A stretch of DNA of 64,000 bases from Neobacillus cucumis (GTDB lineage: Bacteria; Bacillota; Bacilli; Bacillales; Cytobacillaceae). Positions 56,071 to 63,856 of this stretch are shown here, in pieces. The DNA is taken from contig NZ_JAFBEX010000007.1 in the NCBI RefSeq assembly GCF_016908975.1, positions 124,001 through 188,000 of the forward strand, in the 5' to 3' direction. Both the position numbers and the translations under genes were made by a program. Below the pieces are notes generated by a model. It worked only from the letters and a program-made list of their open reading frames with translations, ran no database searches and had not been told where the DNA came from. Every line of letters starts with the position of its first letter. Within the stretch, counting starts at the first letter, position 1.

Positions 56071-56722
56071 GTTCTAGCGCCCTCCCATTCTCCACATTAT
56101 TTTTTAATGCCTTTGCTGCATCGAATGGTGAGTCTGCATGGCTGATGGCGGTAATGACAGAGACACCATCGGCTCCAGCCTTGATGACTTCGGCGGCATT
56201 TTCACTTGTTATGCCTCCGATTCCGACGATCGGCATCGTGTTGCCTTGTTGGCGTAAGATTTCGATTAATTCTGTTCCCCGCACTGGTTTAGCGTCATCT
56301 TTTGTGCTAGTAGGGTAGATTGGACCAATGCCATAATAATCGGCTCCTCCGTTCAGAGCGGTCTCTGCCTCTTCTGGGGAATGAACAGAAACTCCGAGAA
56401 TTTTATTGCCAATCTTTTTCCGGACCTCGCTTACTGGTTCATCCTCTTGCCCAATATGTACTCCGTCTGCATCTAGCGCAATCGCCAGCTCAATGTCATC
56501 GTTGACGATGAAGGGAATTTGGTTTTCTTTACAGATGTTTTGCAATTGTTTGCCCAAATCGTATTTGTCCGTTCCCGTTAATGCATTTTTCCCTTTTTCA
56601 CGGAATTGAAAAAAGGTAACCCCACCGGCGATAGCTTCTTTTAATACTTCGGCAGGACTTTTAAGGCAGTTGGGACTGCCCATGATAAAATAAACCTTTA
56701 AAGCCTCTCTTAATTCATTCAC
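56063..56722 (-). CDS. thiE: thiamine-phosphate synthase
   Basis: 219 residues, a TIM barrel that couples HMP-PP and thiazole phosphate to thiamine phosphate. VYFIMGSPNC, QFREKG, NDDIELALALDADGVHIGQED and GIGPIYPTSTK are signatures. GTG 56722 follows AAAGGGGTTTCAAGAC and gives the usual N-terminus; the in-frame ATG at 56770 lies inside repeat copy C. It lies 247 bp after thiD because of that repeat. Confidence 0.95.
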   Translation of the reverse strand: MNELREALKVYFIMGSPNCLKSPAEVLKEAIAGGVTFFQFREKGKNALTGTDKYDLGKQLQNICKENQIPFIVNDDIELAIALDADGVHIGQEDEPVSEVRKKIGNKILGVSVHSPEEAETALNGGADYYGIGPIYPTSTKDDAKPVRGTELIEILRQQGNTMPIVGIGGITSENAAEVIKAGADGVSVITAISHADSPFDAAKALKNNVENGRALEHE

Positions 56723-56754
56723 GTCTTGAAACCCCTTTATCAAAACTTTTTTAT

Positions 56755-56943
56755 AGGCTGTTTTAAACATGGATGTTGATTTCCGCTACAGGCGCTCAGC
56801 AAACCCGCGGGCGTGCAGGGCATTGAATCTTTGATTCTGCCCACGCACGAAGGAAATGCGACAGCATTTTCGAGGAGTCGAGCTTATCCGTTCCAATCAA
56901 CATTGTTAAAAAAACATTAATTACCTTTCTTTAACACAGCTTT
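56755..56943. repeat. intergenic inverted-repeat element, copy C
   Basis: Ends AGGCTGTTTTAAA and TTTAACACAGCTT; inside, GTTGATTTCCGCTAC and CCGTTCCAATCAAC, and the core GGCGCTCAGCAAACCCGCGG shared with A. It splits thiD from thiE within one operon and, on the RNA, would fold into a large stem. Confidence 0.82.
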
Positions 56944-56969
56944 CTATTAAGAAACTTCTCTTTGTTTTC

Positions 56970-57767
56970 TTATCTTCTTCTTTTCCTTAAAGCCCCATGG
57001 TTTGTTGGTCCATGACCATGGCCGATTTCAATGCCATCCTCAATGGCAGCCTGGATAAATTCCTTTGCTGTCAACACAGCATCGTAGACCGTTGCTCCTT
57101 TTGCAAGCTCTGCTGTTAGCGCTGCTGAAAAGGTACATCCGGTCCCATGGGTATTTTTCGTTGGGATACGATTGTTCGTAAAGGTATAAAATTCTGAACC
57201 ATCATAAAGTAAATCTGTCGATGCAGCATCATCTTCATCATGACCACCTTTAATGACTACCGCTTCCACACCAAGAGCGCACAACTTCCTAGCAGCTTCC
57301 TTTTTATCCTCAAGGCTGATTATTGTCATACCAGTCAGAACCTCTGCCTCTGGTATATTCGGTGTAATCAGCTTCGCAAGCGGTAAAAGGTGAGTTTTCA
57401 TTGCAAAAACCGCTTCTTGCAGCAGGAGTGAGGCACCGCCTTTGGCAATCATAACGGGGTCTACAACGAGATTTTTCCAGTTGTATTTGCGAATTTGCTC
57501 AGCTACTGCTTCAATAATATCTGAACTAAACAGCATCCCTGTTTTTAAAGCATCCGTACCGATATCCTCACCAATCGCTTGAATTTGTTTAACAACAGCT
57601 TCCGGTGTCATCGGATATACACCATGAACACCTAGTGTATTTTGTGCAGTGACCGCTGTTATGACAGACATTCCAAACACCTCTAGTTCCTGAAACGTCT
57701 TGATGTCAGCTTGGATTCCTGCCCCGCCGCCGCTATCTGAACCGGCGATCGTTAAAGCTCTATTCAT
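56970..57767 (-). CDS. thiD: hydroxymethylpyrimidine/phosphomethylpyrimidine kinase
   Basis: 265 residues, ribokinase fold. Phosphorylates HMP and HMP-P. ALTIAGSDSGGGAGIQADIK at the start, VVDPVMIAKGG and the catalytic-aspartate region THGTGCTFSAALTAEL are intact. ATG 57767 follows TGGAGGTTTGTAAG; thiM ends 15 bp upstream. The C-terminus is basic (ALRKRRR). Confidence 0.95.
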   Translation of the reverse strand: MNRALTIAGSDSGGGAGIQADIKTFQELEVFGMSVITAVTAQNTLGVHGVYPMTPEAVVKQIQAIGEDIGTDALKTGMLFSSDIIEAVAEQIRKYNWKNLVVDPVMIAKGGASLLLQEAVFAMKTHLLPLAKLITPNIPEAEVLTGMTIISLEDKKEAARKLCALGVEAVVIKGGHDEDDAASTDLLYDGSEFYTFTNNRIPTKNTHGTGCTFSAALTAELAKGATVYDAVLTAKEFIQAAIEDGIEIGHGHGPTNHGALRKRRR

Positions 57768-57781
57768 CTTACAAACCTCCA

Positions 57782-58588
57782 CTAAATTTCCTTTATAGAT
57801 ACATTAGCCTTAAGATCTACTTCTGATACGAGGGCTAATTGATTTAAAAACTCAATTTGGAAACTGCCAGGTCCAGCTTCTGCAGTTCTCTGAGCCGCCT
57901 TTTCTGCCGCAATCCCGTAATAGGCTAACGCAGCCGTTGTAGCTTTGAGCACATTCTTTTCTACCCCTGCAAAAGCACCAATCACCGAGGTTAATAAACA
58001 ACCAGTACCGGTTACCTTTGTTAAAATCGGATGCCCACCTGAAACAACATAAGTTGTTTCACCATCGGAGACAATATCCTCTTTACCTGTGATGACGACG
58101 ACACTGCCGCTCGCTTTCGCCGCTTTGATTGCAAGCTCAACCGTGTTTCCATTACCGGCACCTGCATCCACACCTTTGATTTCCCATTTTTCACCAACCA
58201 CATTGGCGATTTCAGCCGCATTTCCACGGACTACAGAAACTTTGACTTCTTTCATGATTTTATGGGCTGTTTCAGTTCGATATGGCGTAGCCCCAGCACC
58301 AACTGGATCAAAGATGACCGGTACTCCGAATTCATTTGCCGCTTTCCCTGCGATAATCATGCTATACACGTTTTGGGCATTTAATGTTCCAATGTTCAAC
58401 ACAAGCGCGCTAGCTATTTTTGCCATATCGGCCACTTCCTCGCTCGCATAGGCCATGACAGGCGATGCCCCCAAAGCAAGCAAGCCATTGGCAGTAAAAT
58501 TCGTTACCACGACGTTTGTAATATTATGTACAAGCGGACTCACTTCTCTTACCTTTTGTAATGTTTCATATACATAGTTTGTCTCCAA
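57782..58588 (-). CDS. thiM: hydroxyethylthiazole kinase
   Basis: 268 residues. Phosphorylates the thiazole alcohol (THZ) in salvage. [36 protein letters not shown] and the catalytic [19 protein letters not shown] are signatures. It is the first gene behind the TPP riboswitch, but repeat copy D lies between them. Confidence 0.96.
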   Translation of the reverse strand: METNYVYETLQKVREVSPLVHNITNVVVTNFTANGLLALGASPVMAYASEEVADMAKIASALVLNIGTLNAQNVYSMIIAGKAANEFGVPVIFDPVGAGATPYRTETAHKIMKEVKVSVVRGNAAEIANVVGEKWEIKGVDAGAGNGNTVELAIKAAKASGSVVVITGKEDIVSDGETTYVVSGGHPILTKVTGTGCLLTSVIGAFAGVEKNVLKATTAALAYYGIAAEKAAQRTAEAGPGSFQIEFLNQLALVSEVDLKANVSIKEI

Positions 58589-58612
58589 AATACTATCCCC
58601 TTTTCTTTTTTT

Positions 58613-58862
58613 AAGGCTTTGTTAAAGGTAATGGTTGATTTTATAACAATGTTGATTGGAACGGATAAGCTCGACTCCTCGAAAATGCTATCGCATTTTC
58701 TTCGTGCGTGGGCGGATTCGAGGAAGAATTTCAATGTCCTGCGGGAGTACGGGACAGGGGCGACCCCGCAGACGCTTTCAGCGTCGAGGAGGCTCCCCGG
58801 CACGCCCGCGGGTTTGCTGAGCGCCTGCAGCGGAAATCAACATTCAATTTTAACACAGCCTT
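58613..58862. repeat. intergenic inverted-repeat element, copy D (long form)
   Basis: Ends AAGGCTTTGTTAAA and TTTTAACACAGCCTTT. It carries GTTGATTGGAACGGATAAGC on one side and GCAGCGGAAATCAAC on the other, and a long core with nested hairpins (ATGCTATCGCAT, GACGCTTTCAGCGTC). About 250 bp, the longest copy. It lies between the riboswitch terminator and thiM, in the mRNA leader. Confidence 0.85.
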
Positions 58863-58874
58863 TTTGAAAAATAA

Positions 58875-58906
58875 AAAACCAGATCCATACGCAAGGACCT
58901 GGTTTT
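58875..58906 (-). terminator. riboswitch-controlled terminator
   Basis: AAACCAG.TCC pairs with GGACCTGGTTT (one mismatch) around an 8-nt loop, followed on the minus strand by TTTTATTTTTC. The expression platform of the thiM riboswitch. Confidence 0.9.
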
Positions 58907-58932
58907 GAAAGCAACTCAAACATATCTAATTA

Positions 58933-59028
58933 ACTACTTTCCTACGCTGGTATTACCCAGATCAGGTCCAAAGGGTTAAAAACTAAATGCTTCCTCTCAG
59001 CCTGAAACACAGGGCACCCCTAGTAGAT
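58933..59028 (-). ncRNA. TPP (THI-box) riboswitch of the thiM operon
   Basis: On the minus strand GGGGTGCCC, CAGGCTGAGAGG, AACCCTTTGGACCTGATCTG, GGTAATACCAGCG and TAGGAAAG form the full core. Thiamine pyrophosphate should stop transcription of the nine-gene salvage operon. Confidence 0.97.
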
Positions 59029-59096
59029 CTATAATTATTAAATTACCCTCATCTTAACCCTATTTTTCTATCATGTAAAGAATATTCTTTGCCAAA

Positions 59097-59336
59097 TTAA
59101 TTTTTAGCTAATTCAATGATTTCCTTAAGGTCATTGGTAAAGCCCTTCACAGCTTTATCTCCAAGGACTGTGACCGGAACTCCTAAGAAGCCGTATTTTT
59201 CGACTTCTTTCTGGTAAGCTGGGTTTTGGGAAATATCTCTTGCTTCAAAGGCAATTCCTTCTTCTGTTAGTACCCTTTTGACCATTGTACATTCGATACA
59301 ATCATTGGTGGTGTAGACAATAACGGTATTCTTCAT
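59097..59336 (-). CDS. glutaredoxin-family protein
   Basis: 79 residues. A thioredoxin fold with VIVYTTNDCIECTMVKRVL; the CIEC pair is residues 13-16. GVPVTVLGDKAVKGF holds the cis-proline (VPV) and the glycine of the glutathione-binding face. ATG 59336 follows GAAGGAGAATTAC. Unusual in that the motif is CxEC rather than CPYC, as in NrdH-like or YruB-type Bacillus proteins. Single gene. Confidence 0.85.
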   Translation of the reverse strand: MKNTVIVYTTNDCIECTMVKRVLTEEGIAFEARDISQNPAYQKEVEKYGFLGVPVTVLGDKAVKGFTNDLKEIIELAKN

Positions 59337-59567
59337 GTAATTCTCCTTCATATTAAAAAAATCTGTTTTGCATCTATCGTATCACCTATAGAAAAAATCC
59401 AAAAGCGATACACATTTATTCCTCGGGAAAGCGCATGAACAGACAATTCTCGTGATTTCGTGTCGGAAAGTGAGGAAATTTAAGATGGCTAAATGGAAGA
59501 TTTTTAAAATAATCAGGAAGACTATTTTAATATTTTTGTGATATAATTAAATGCTTGTTTAAAATTT

Positions 59568-60005
59568 TTACCAAGGTTCATCATCATTTTGTGCTAACCG
59601 TTTTTCAAAACTCTTCTTAATAGTGGTAAATAAATTATTATCTACCTCTTGGGGTGAATCAGGTTCACTAACAGGCGCAATAAAAGCACTCCTTCCCTCC
59701 CCTTCTAGTGGCAATGCTTTCGCTTCGACTAGTTGTTCTAACCGATTGATTCTTTCAAGTAATACAGCATTCTCTTTTTGTGCAATGCTGCCTTTGGAAG
59801 AATAATAAGGATCATGTTCCCACCAGTCCATCCCTATTTCTCTTGCCTTGTCAACAGAGGCTACAAGCAGCCTTATCTTAATCGTTAGTAAATCGACATC
59901 GGCTAACGATATTTTAATATCCCCTGCAATCACCACGCCCTTGTCTAAGATCTTTTCTAACACTTCGAGTAAATTTGATGAATTGGATGGATGTTGAATG
60001 GCCAT
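59568..60005 (-). CDS. gvpJ: gas vesicle protein GvpJ
   Basis: 145 residues. [20 protein letters not shown] and ISLADVDLLTIKIRLLVASV follow the GvpA/J pattern, a minor shell or tip component needed for assembly. The remainder, from WWEHDPYYSSK to KKSFEKRLAQNDDEPW, is a charged extension about 45 residues longer than B. megaterium GvpJ. AGAGAAGGGAT precedes the ATG. Last gene of the cluster, 15 bp after gvpK. Confidence 0.9.
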   Translation of the reverse strand: MAIQHPSNSSNLLEVLEKILDKGVVIAGDIKISLADVDLLTIKIRLLVASVDKAREIGMDWWEHDPYYSSKGSIAQKENAVLLERINRLEQLVEAKALPLEGEGRSAFIAPVSEPDSPQEVDNNLFTTIKKSFEKRLAQNDDEPW

Positions 60006-60020
60006 ATCCCTTCTCTCCTC

Positions 60021-60284
60021 TCACAGAAGTTTCCCAAGCGGTCCAAGTTCAATATTCAGTTCTTCATTCTCTAAACCAAAGATGATCTTTAATTCTGTCA
60101 TTTTTTCTTCGAGCCGCATTAACGTTAACCCTAATTCCTCTAATTGTTCGTCTGTCAATGAATCATTTTCCACTCTCCGCATTGCCTGCCGTTCCATTAA
60201 CTGGCGTAGTAGTTCAATTATAGTTAGAACTAGTTTCGCTAACCCTTGCTCGACATTACCTGATTCCAGCGGTAATCGTTCCAT
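60021..60284 (-). CDS. gvpK: gas vesicle protein GvpK
   Basis: 87 residues. VEQGLAKLVLTIIELLRQLMER-QAMRRVENDSLTDEQ and LEELGLTLMRLEEKMTELKI are GvpK signatures, an essential assembly factor. ATG 60284 follows GGGAGGCAATCAACC and lies inside the end of gvpS (29-bp overlap). Confidence 0.92.
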   Translation of the reverse strand: MERLPLESGNVEQGLAKLVLTIIELLRQLMERQAMRRVENDSLTDEQLEELGLTLMRLEEKMTELKIIFGLENEELNIELGPLGKLL

Positions 60285-60495
60285 GGTTGATTGCCTCCCT
60301 GCGATTCTTGCTCTCATACTCTCCAAACGCACTTTCTATCGAAGAAATTAACAGCTTTAAATCAACGACAATTAAATCTATATTGGCAATGGAAATGAGT
60401 ATTTCCCCACTAACGACAACGCCCGTATCAATAATTCCATCCAACAGATCCAAAAGAGTCATTTCTTTATTTTCAAGGAGTTGATATTGCTCCAT
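60256..60495 (-). CDS. gvpS: gas vesicle protein GvpS (GvpA-like)
   Basis: 79 residues. MTLLDLLDGIIDTGVVVSGE and ISIANIDLIVVDLKLLISSIES show the GvpA fold as in B. megaterium GvpS. Its ATG at 60495 overlaps the gvpL stop (TAATG), so translation is coupled. Confidence 0.9.
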   Translation of the reverse strand: MEQYQLLENKEMTLLDLLDGIIDTGVVVSGEILISIANIDLIVVDLKLLISSIESAFGEYESKNRREAINHGTITAGIR

Positions 60496-61325
60496 TACAA
60501 GGTCTCCTTCCCCATTTTTGAAAAATGATAAGGAGGCCATGGTCCCGTTAGCTGAAAGCTGCAGCCAATTTTCGCATAATTCTTTTCCAAATCTTTCATT
60601 TTATGAAGGAATAGGTTTGCTGTCTCTTTAGCAATCAGGAAGTCGCAGTTTACCATCATTTCATCTTTTCGTTCGGTCACTTCTCTGCCCCAAATTTTCC
60701 GTAGATTTGCAGTTGTTATATAGGAAGCTAATTCATCACTTATTTCCTGCCACCATTTGGATTGCTCGAGTTCAACTTGTGAGGATATCAACTGCTCAAG
60801 CTTTTTCTTCATGATAAATTGCTTCCCTTTAGGCATGGTTATCATTTTTTCTTTTAAGTCCAATACAGTAGGGTTATGAAGATTAATATAATTTAGGATT
60901 TTTTCAGTATTATAATAAATTTTGAGATTCCACTCTTGTTGGTCCTTCAGACTGTGCAGTTTTTCTAAAATTTCATTATATTGATTTTTAAGAATGGCTT
61001 CCAAATTTTCCATCTTTTGAAAAACAGTGCAAAAGGACATCGGTAGAATGGTAAAATTCTTATGAATTTCAGAGATAATTTCGTGGTGATGAAAGGCTTT
61101 ATCTTTTAACCAGTCTGGATCCTTTAACTGTAATTCAACTTGTTGTTGTGAGAAGGTTTGGGCATTTACAGGGGTATAGCAAGCGGCTATCCTTTTGTAA
61201 AATACGTCCGTGACGGCTTTCCCGTCGATCCCCATTATAGAAGGAACCTTTTTCGTCTGAAGTTCCTCTGCTAAAATGACTCCATACAAATATAAAAAAT
61301 CCGTTGCAGCTCCTGTAGAAGCCAT
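60495..61325 (-). CDS. gvpL: gas vesicle protein GvpL (GvpF/L family)
   Basis: 276 residues. LYLYGVILAEEL, FTILPMSFCTVFQKMENL and C-terminal QLTGPWPPYHFS are the GvpF/L landmarks. The family is required for vesicle nucleation and binds GvpA. The same fold as gvpF, with a longer coiled middle. GGAGGAGACAATATG-type start. Confidence 0.92.
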   Translation of the reverse strand: MASTGAATDFLYLYGVILAEELQTKKVPSIMGIDGKAVTDVFYKRIAACYTPVNAQTFSQQQVELQLKDPDWLKDKAFHHHEIISEIHKNFTILPMSFCTVFQKMENLEAILKNQYNEILEKLHSLKDQQEWNLKIYYNTEKILNYINLHNPTVLDLKEKMITMPKGKQFIMKKKLEQLISSQVELEQSKWWQEISDELASYITTANLRKIWGREVTERKDEMMVNCDFLIAKETANLFLHKMKDLEKNYAKIGCSFQLTGPWPPYHFSKMGKETL

Positions 61326-61351
61326 ATTGTCTCCTCCTAAAAAAGCATTCT

Positions 61352-61585
61352 CTATTCCAGATTTTGTTCCCGATCTTTGGCTATCTTATATCTCCGCAGC
61401 AGTTCCTGTTCATGTTCTTCATACGTTTCGTCATCCAATTCGCCCAGTTCATACATCATATGCAGTTCAATCAATTGTTGTTGTATATATGGTAAATGGT
61501 ACAGTTCTTGATCTACCTCCTCTTGAATTTTTTCCCCCAGTTTGAATAAGGAACGGATTGGCAATGTAAATAATTTGTGAATCAT
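61352..61585 (-). CDS. gvpG: gas vesicle protein GvpG
   Basis: 77 residues. FTLPIRSLFKLGEKIQEEVD, YHLPYIQQQLIELHMMYELG and ELDDETYEEHEQELLRRYKI are GvpG signatures; highly charged and helical. It overlaps the gvpF stop by 4 bp (ATGA), a mark of coupling. Confidence 0.93.
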   Translation of the reverse strand: MIHKLFTLPIRSLFKLGEKIQEEVDQELYHLPYIQQQLIELHMMYELGELDDETYEEHEQELLRRYKIAKDREQNLE

Positions 61586-62340
61586 AGTTTCCCTTCTATC
61601 CGTAAGCGAATATTAACAAAGTTATAAGCTGGCCATGGACCAGAATACTTAAATTCAGCTTTTTCCTTCCAAAGTTCATATAACTCATTTACCTTTTGAT
61701 CAAATCCTTCTTCCACCTTCCGATCAATTAAAAAGGCGGCATTTAATAGCACTTTACCCGGTATTGTATTATTTTGTTTGCCTGCATCAGCCAGCTCTAA
61801 AAGTGGACGATATATTTCTTCTTCCACTCTGTGTTCTATTCCCAAAACAAGATTTTGTGCACGTTCCCCTAAATGAATTTGATCATAAAAATTAGCCGGA
61901 TTGGAGAGATCTTTTTTTCCCGTTTTCCATTCTCCTAACACTGCGTCCTGGTTTATTAATTGATCAAGCCATTCCTGTTTTACAACGACCTTTAATCCTA
62001 CCTCCATTTTGTTGTCTAATTCTAAAAAGAGTTTTTCGAATTCAGGATTCAGATATTGCGCCACAAGCAGAGCGTCTTGCTCGGAATGAAAGACATTACC
62101 AAAACTCATGGGGATGATTGTGTATTGTTGCATGACTTTTGAGATGGTCTGCTGATGAGCCAATAGATTATTCCGATTAGGTAATACTTCGTCCGTTACT
62201 TTTGTTACTACCAGAGCAGTATTTTGGTGATGGATCGTATAAATTTCATTTTCTACACCGTTCATGGTGACCTTGCCAAATCGCTTTTGTTGTTTTTCAG
62301 GGATGACACAAAAAACATACAGACCACTATGTCGACTCAA
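61582..62340 (-). CDS. gvpF: gas vesicle protein GvpF (GvpF/L family)
   Basis: 252 residues. GLYVFCVIPEKQQ, YTIIPMSFGNVFHSEQDAL and YSGPWPAYNFVNIRLRIEG are the family landmarks, matching Bacillus GvpF. Overlaps gvpN by 4 bp (ATGA). An accessory protein of vesicle assembly. Confidence 0.93.
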   Translation of the reverse strand: MSRHSGLYVFCVIPEKQQKRFGKVTMNGVENEIYTIHHQNTALVVTKVTDEVLPNRNNLLAHQQTISKVMQQYTIIPMSFGNVFHSEQDALLVAQYLNPEFEKLFLELDNKMEVGLKVVVKQEWLDQLINQDAVLGEWKTGKKDLSNPANFYDQIHLGERAQNLVLGIEHRVEEEIYRPLLELADAGKQNNTIPGKVLLNAAFLIDRKVEEGFDQKVNELYELWKEKAEFKYSGPWPAYNFVNIRLRIEGKL

Positions 62341-63239
62341 TGGTGTTCTTCCTTTCCTATTAATTCTTTAACAATTAACTCCTCTATTTCATTCCGACTC
62401 AATTCTGGAAAAATTTGTTTGGCCGGCCGTGTTAATACATCCAGGCACAGGGTCTGATATTGTTTATTCATCGGAACAATGGGGATATTAGCCTTTTTGG
62501 CAACAGTTGCGATCATTAGAGACGCCCTTAGACTAGGGCAAATTCCCTTTCCTTGGTGCCTTAACGTAGAAACAAGCCTGACGATTTCCTTTGCTTGTTG
62601 CAGGTTGATGGATGTTTTTTGGCGGATAATTTCGATTTCTGTTTCTTGATCACAATAATCCACATGAATGGTGACTAATCGGTCCAAAAGTGCATCCTGT
62701 GTATGATAGGTACCTGCATATTCATCTGGATTACTTGTAAAAATAACCGTGAAATCCGGATGACATTTAATAAATGATTCCTTTCCCTTTCCGTAGATAG
62801 GAAGCACGTTTTCCTCTAAGAGTGATAAAAATATATTATTCGTTTCTGGGCGTGAACGTGAAAATTCATCATAAATAACGACATGTCCTTTTTTTACAGC
62901 CTCTATCAATTGACCAGGAACCCAATTTGGTTTTACCTCTTGTTCTGTTTTATAAACCGAATGGATATAATTATCGATTACTTCTTTCTTAGAAAAACCA
63001 GCATAATGACCAATTAAATCATGATTGGATAACTCATGGTGCCCACGGATAATCGTCATGGGTCTGTTTAATAGTGCAGCGATATGTTCGGCGAGACTGG
63101 TTTTTCCAACACCAGAGGGACCAACAAAATGGACCGGATATCCAGCCTTTAAATATTGAAGTGACCTTTTAATGATATCCTCAAAAAAAGCTGTTTTGAC
63201 AAAGCCTTCTGTTTGATTCACTATCCTTGACTGGTTCAA
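62337..63239 (-). CDS. gvpN: gas vesicle protein GvpN (AAA+ ATPase)
   Basis: 300 residues, MoxR-type AAA+. Walker A GPSGVGKTSLAEH (40-52), Walker B VVIYDEFSRSRPE, sensor FTSNPDEYAGTYHTQDALLD are intact. Raises vesicle yield and width in other systems. GGAGGAAAGAAAA precedes the ATG. It lies 83 bp after gvpA, behind a hairpin. Confidence 0.94.
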   Translation of the reverse strand: MNQSRIVNQTEGFVKTAFFEDIIKRSLQYLKAGYPVHFVGPSGVGKTSLAEHIAALLNRPMTIIRGHHELSNHDLIGHYAGFSKKEVIDNYIHSVYKTEQEVKPNWVPGQLIEAVKKGHVVIYDEFSRSRPETNNIFLSLLEENVLPIYGKGKESFIKCHPDFTVIFTSNPDEYAGTYHTQDALLDRLVTIHVDYCDQETEIEIIRQKTSINLQQAKEIVRLVSTLRHQGKGICPSLRASLMIATVAKKANIPIVPMNKQYQTLCLDVLTRPAKQIFPELSRNEIEELIVKELIGKEEHH

Positions 63240-63278
63240 TTTTCTTTCCTCCTTTTGTTAGGTTATTATCATACAAGA

Positions 63279-63305
63279 AGCCAAGGCAACAGTTCTGCCT
63301 TGGCT
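63279..63305 (-). promoter_or_regulatory. hairpin between gvpA and gvpN
   Basis: A perfect 10-bp stem (AGCCAAGGCA paired with TGCCTTGGCT) and 7-nt loop, 18 bp after the gvpA stop. There is no strong T-run, so it may protect gvpA mRNA or weaken read-through into gvpN. Confidence 0.55.
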
Positions 63306-63322
63306 CCTCCTTAAGAAACTAT

Positions 63323-63583
63323 TTAAAGCGCAGCCTCTAACCCTGCTTCTTCTCCATGATGGTGATCGTGGTCATGGTCATGGTGTTTTAGAAGACCAAC
63401 TGCTTTGGCGTATTTTAACCAAGTATCCACACTTGCGATAACAATACGTGCATCAATTGTCAATAGTTCAATTCCCACTAATGAAACACGAGCCCACAAA
63501 TCAATAACTACACCCTTATCTAGAATACGGTCGATAACTTCCGCTAAGCTCGAGGAGTCTACACTTTTTTGAATAGCAGCCAT
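63323..63583 (-). CDS. gvpA: gas vesicle shell protein GvpA/GvpB
   Basis: 86 residues. Main structural protein of the vesicle wall. [40 protein letters not shown] and [19 protein letters not shown] match Bacillus GvpA/B almost fully. Residues 67-76 are seven His and three Asp ([10 protein letters not shown]), an odd tail compared with the Ser/Asp-rich end of B. megaterium GvpB. ATG 63583 follows GAGGAGGGGATTTA. It leads the cluster and is the only shell gene. Confidence 0.95.
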   Translation of the reverse strand: MAAIQKSVDSSSLAEVIDRILDKGVVIDLWARVSLVGIELLTIDARIVIASVDTWLKYAKAVGLLKHHDHDHDHHHGEEAGLEAAL

Positions 63584-63649
63584 TAAATCCCCTCCTCTCA
63601 TAACCGCTGCCAAAGCAGACCAACCACATCTTTAACAGCAATACTTATT

Positions 63650-63676
63650 CATATAAACGAAGTACTTTATTATATG
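63650..63676. promoter_or_regulatory. inverted repeat upstream of gvpA
   Basis: CATATAA and TTATATG arms with a 13-nt centre, about 65-95 bp before the gvpA start. On the minus strand it includes TATAAT, a possible -10, but no good -35 is in place. A possible operator. Confidence 0.3.
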
Positions 63677-63728
63677 AAACCATGGCATAAATTGGACTAG
63701 ACAAGTTATTCACTTTCAATAATTTGTT

Positions 63729-63747
63729 ATTGGTGCCTGACACCAAT
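63729..63747. repeat. GGTGCCTGACACC hairpin
   Basis: ATTGGTG pairs with CACCAAT around CCTGA. A small relative of the 50990-51025 repeat, with GGACACTGTCC beside it. Confidence 0.5.
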
Positions 63748-63807
63748 AAAGGACACTGTCCATTCCCTGTGTACATTTAACTGTTGCACGTATAATCAAT
63801 ATTCAAA

Positions 63808-63852
63808 TAAAAAGGCTACACCTCTTATACAATACGAGGTGTAGCCTTTTGC
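63808..63852. terminator. terminator of the right-edge gene
   Basis: A perfect 15-bp stem (AAAAGGCTACACCTC paired with its complement) and 11-nt loop. On the minus strand it ends in TTTTTAT, 7 bp after the stop of the right-edge gene. Confidence 0.85.
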
Positions 63853-63856
63853 TATT

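Noticed and set aside
58549..58919. Several overlapping ORFs on both strands at 58.5-58.9 kb
   Set aside because: They lie in repeat copy D and the riboswitch terminator and have no coding features.
63584..63720. A sigma-A or sigma-B promoter for gvpA
   Set aside because: TATAAT is present on the minus strand, but no acceptable -35 at 16-18 bp, and no sigma-B pattern was found.
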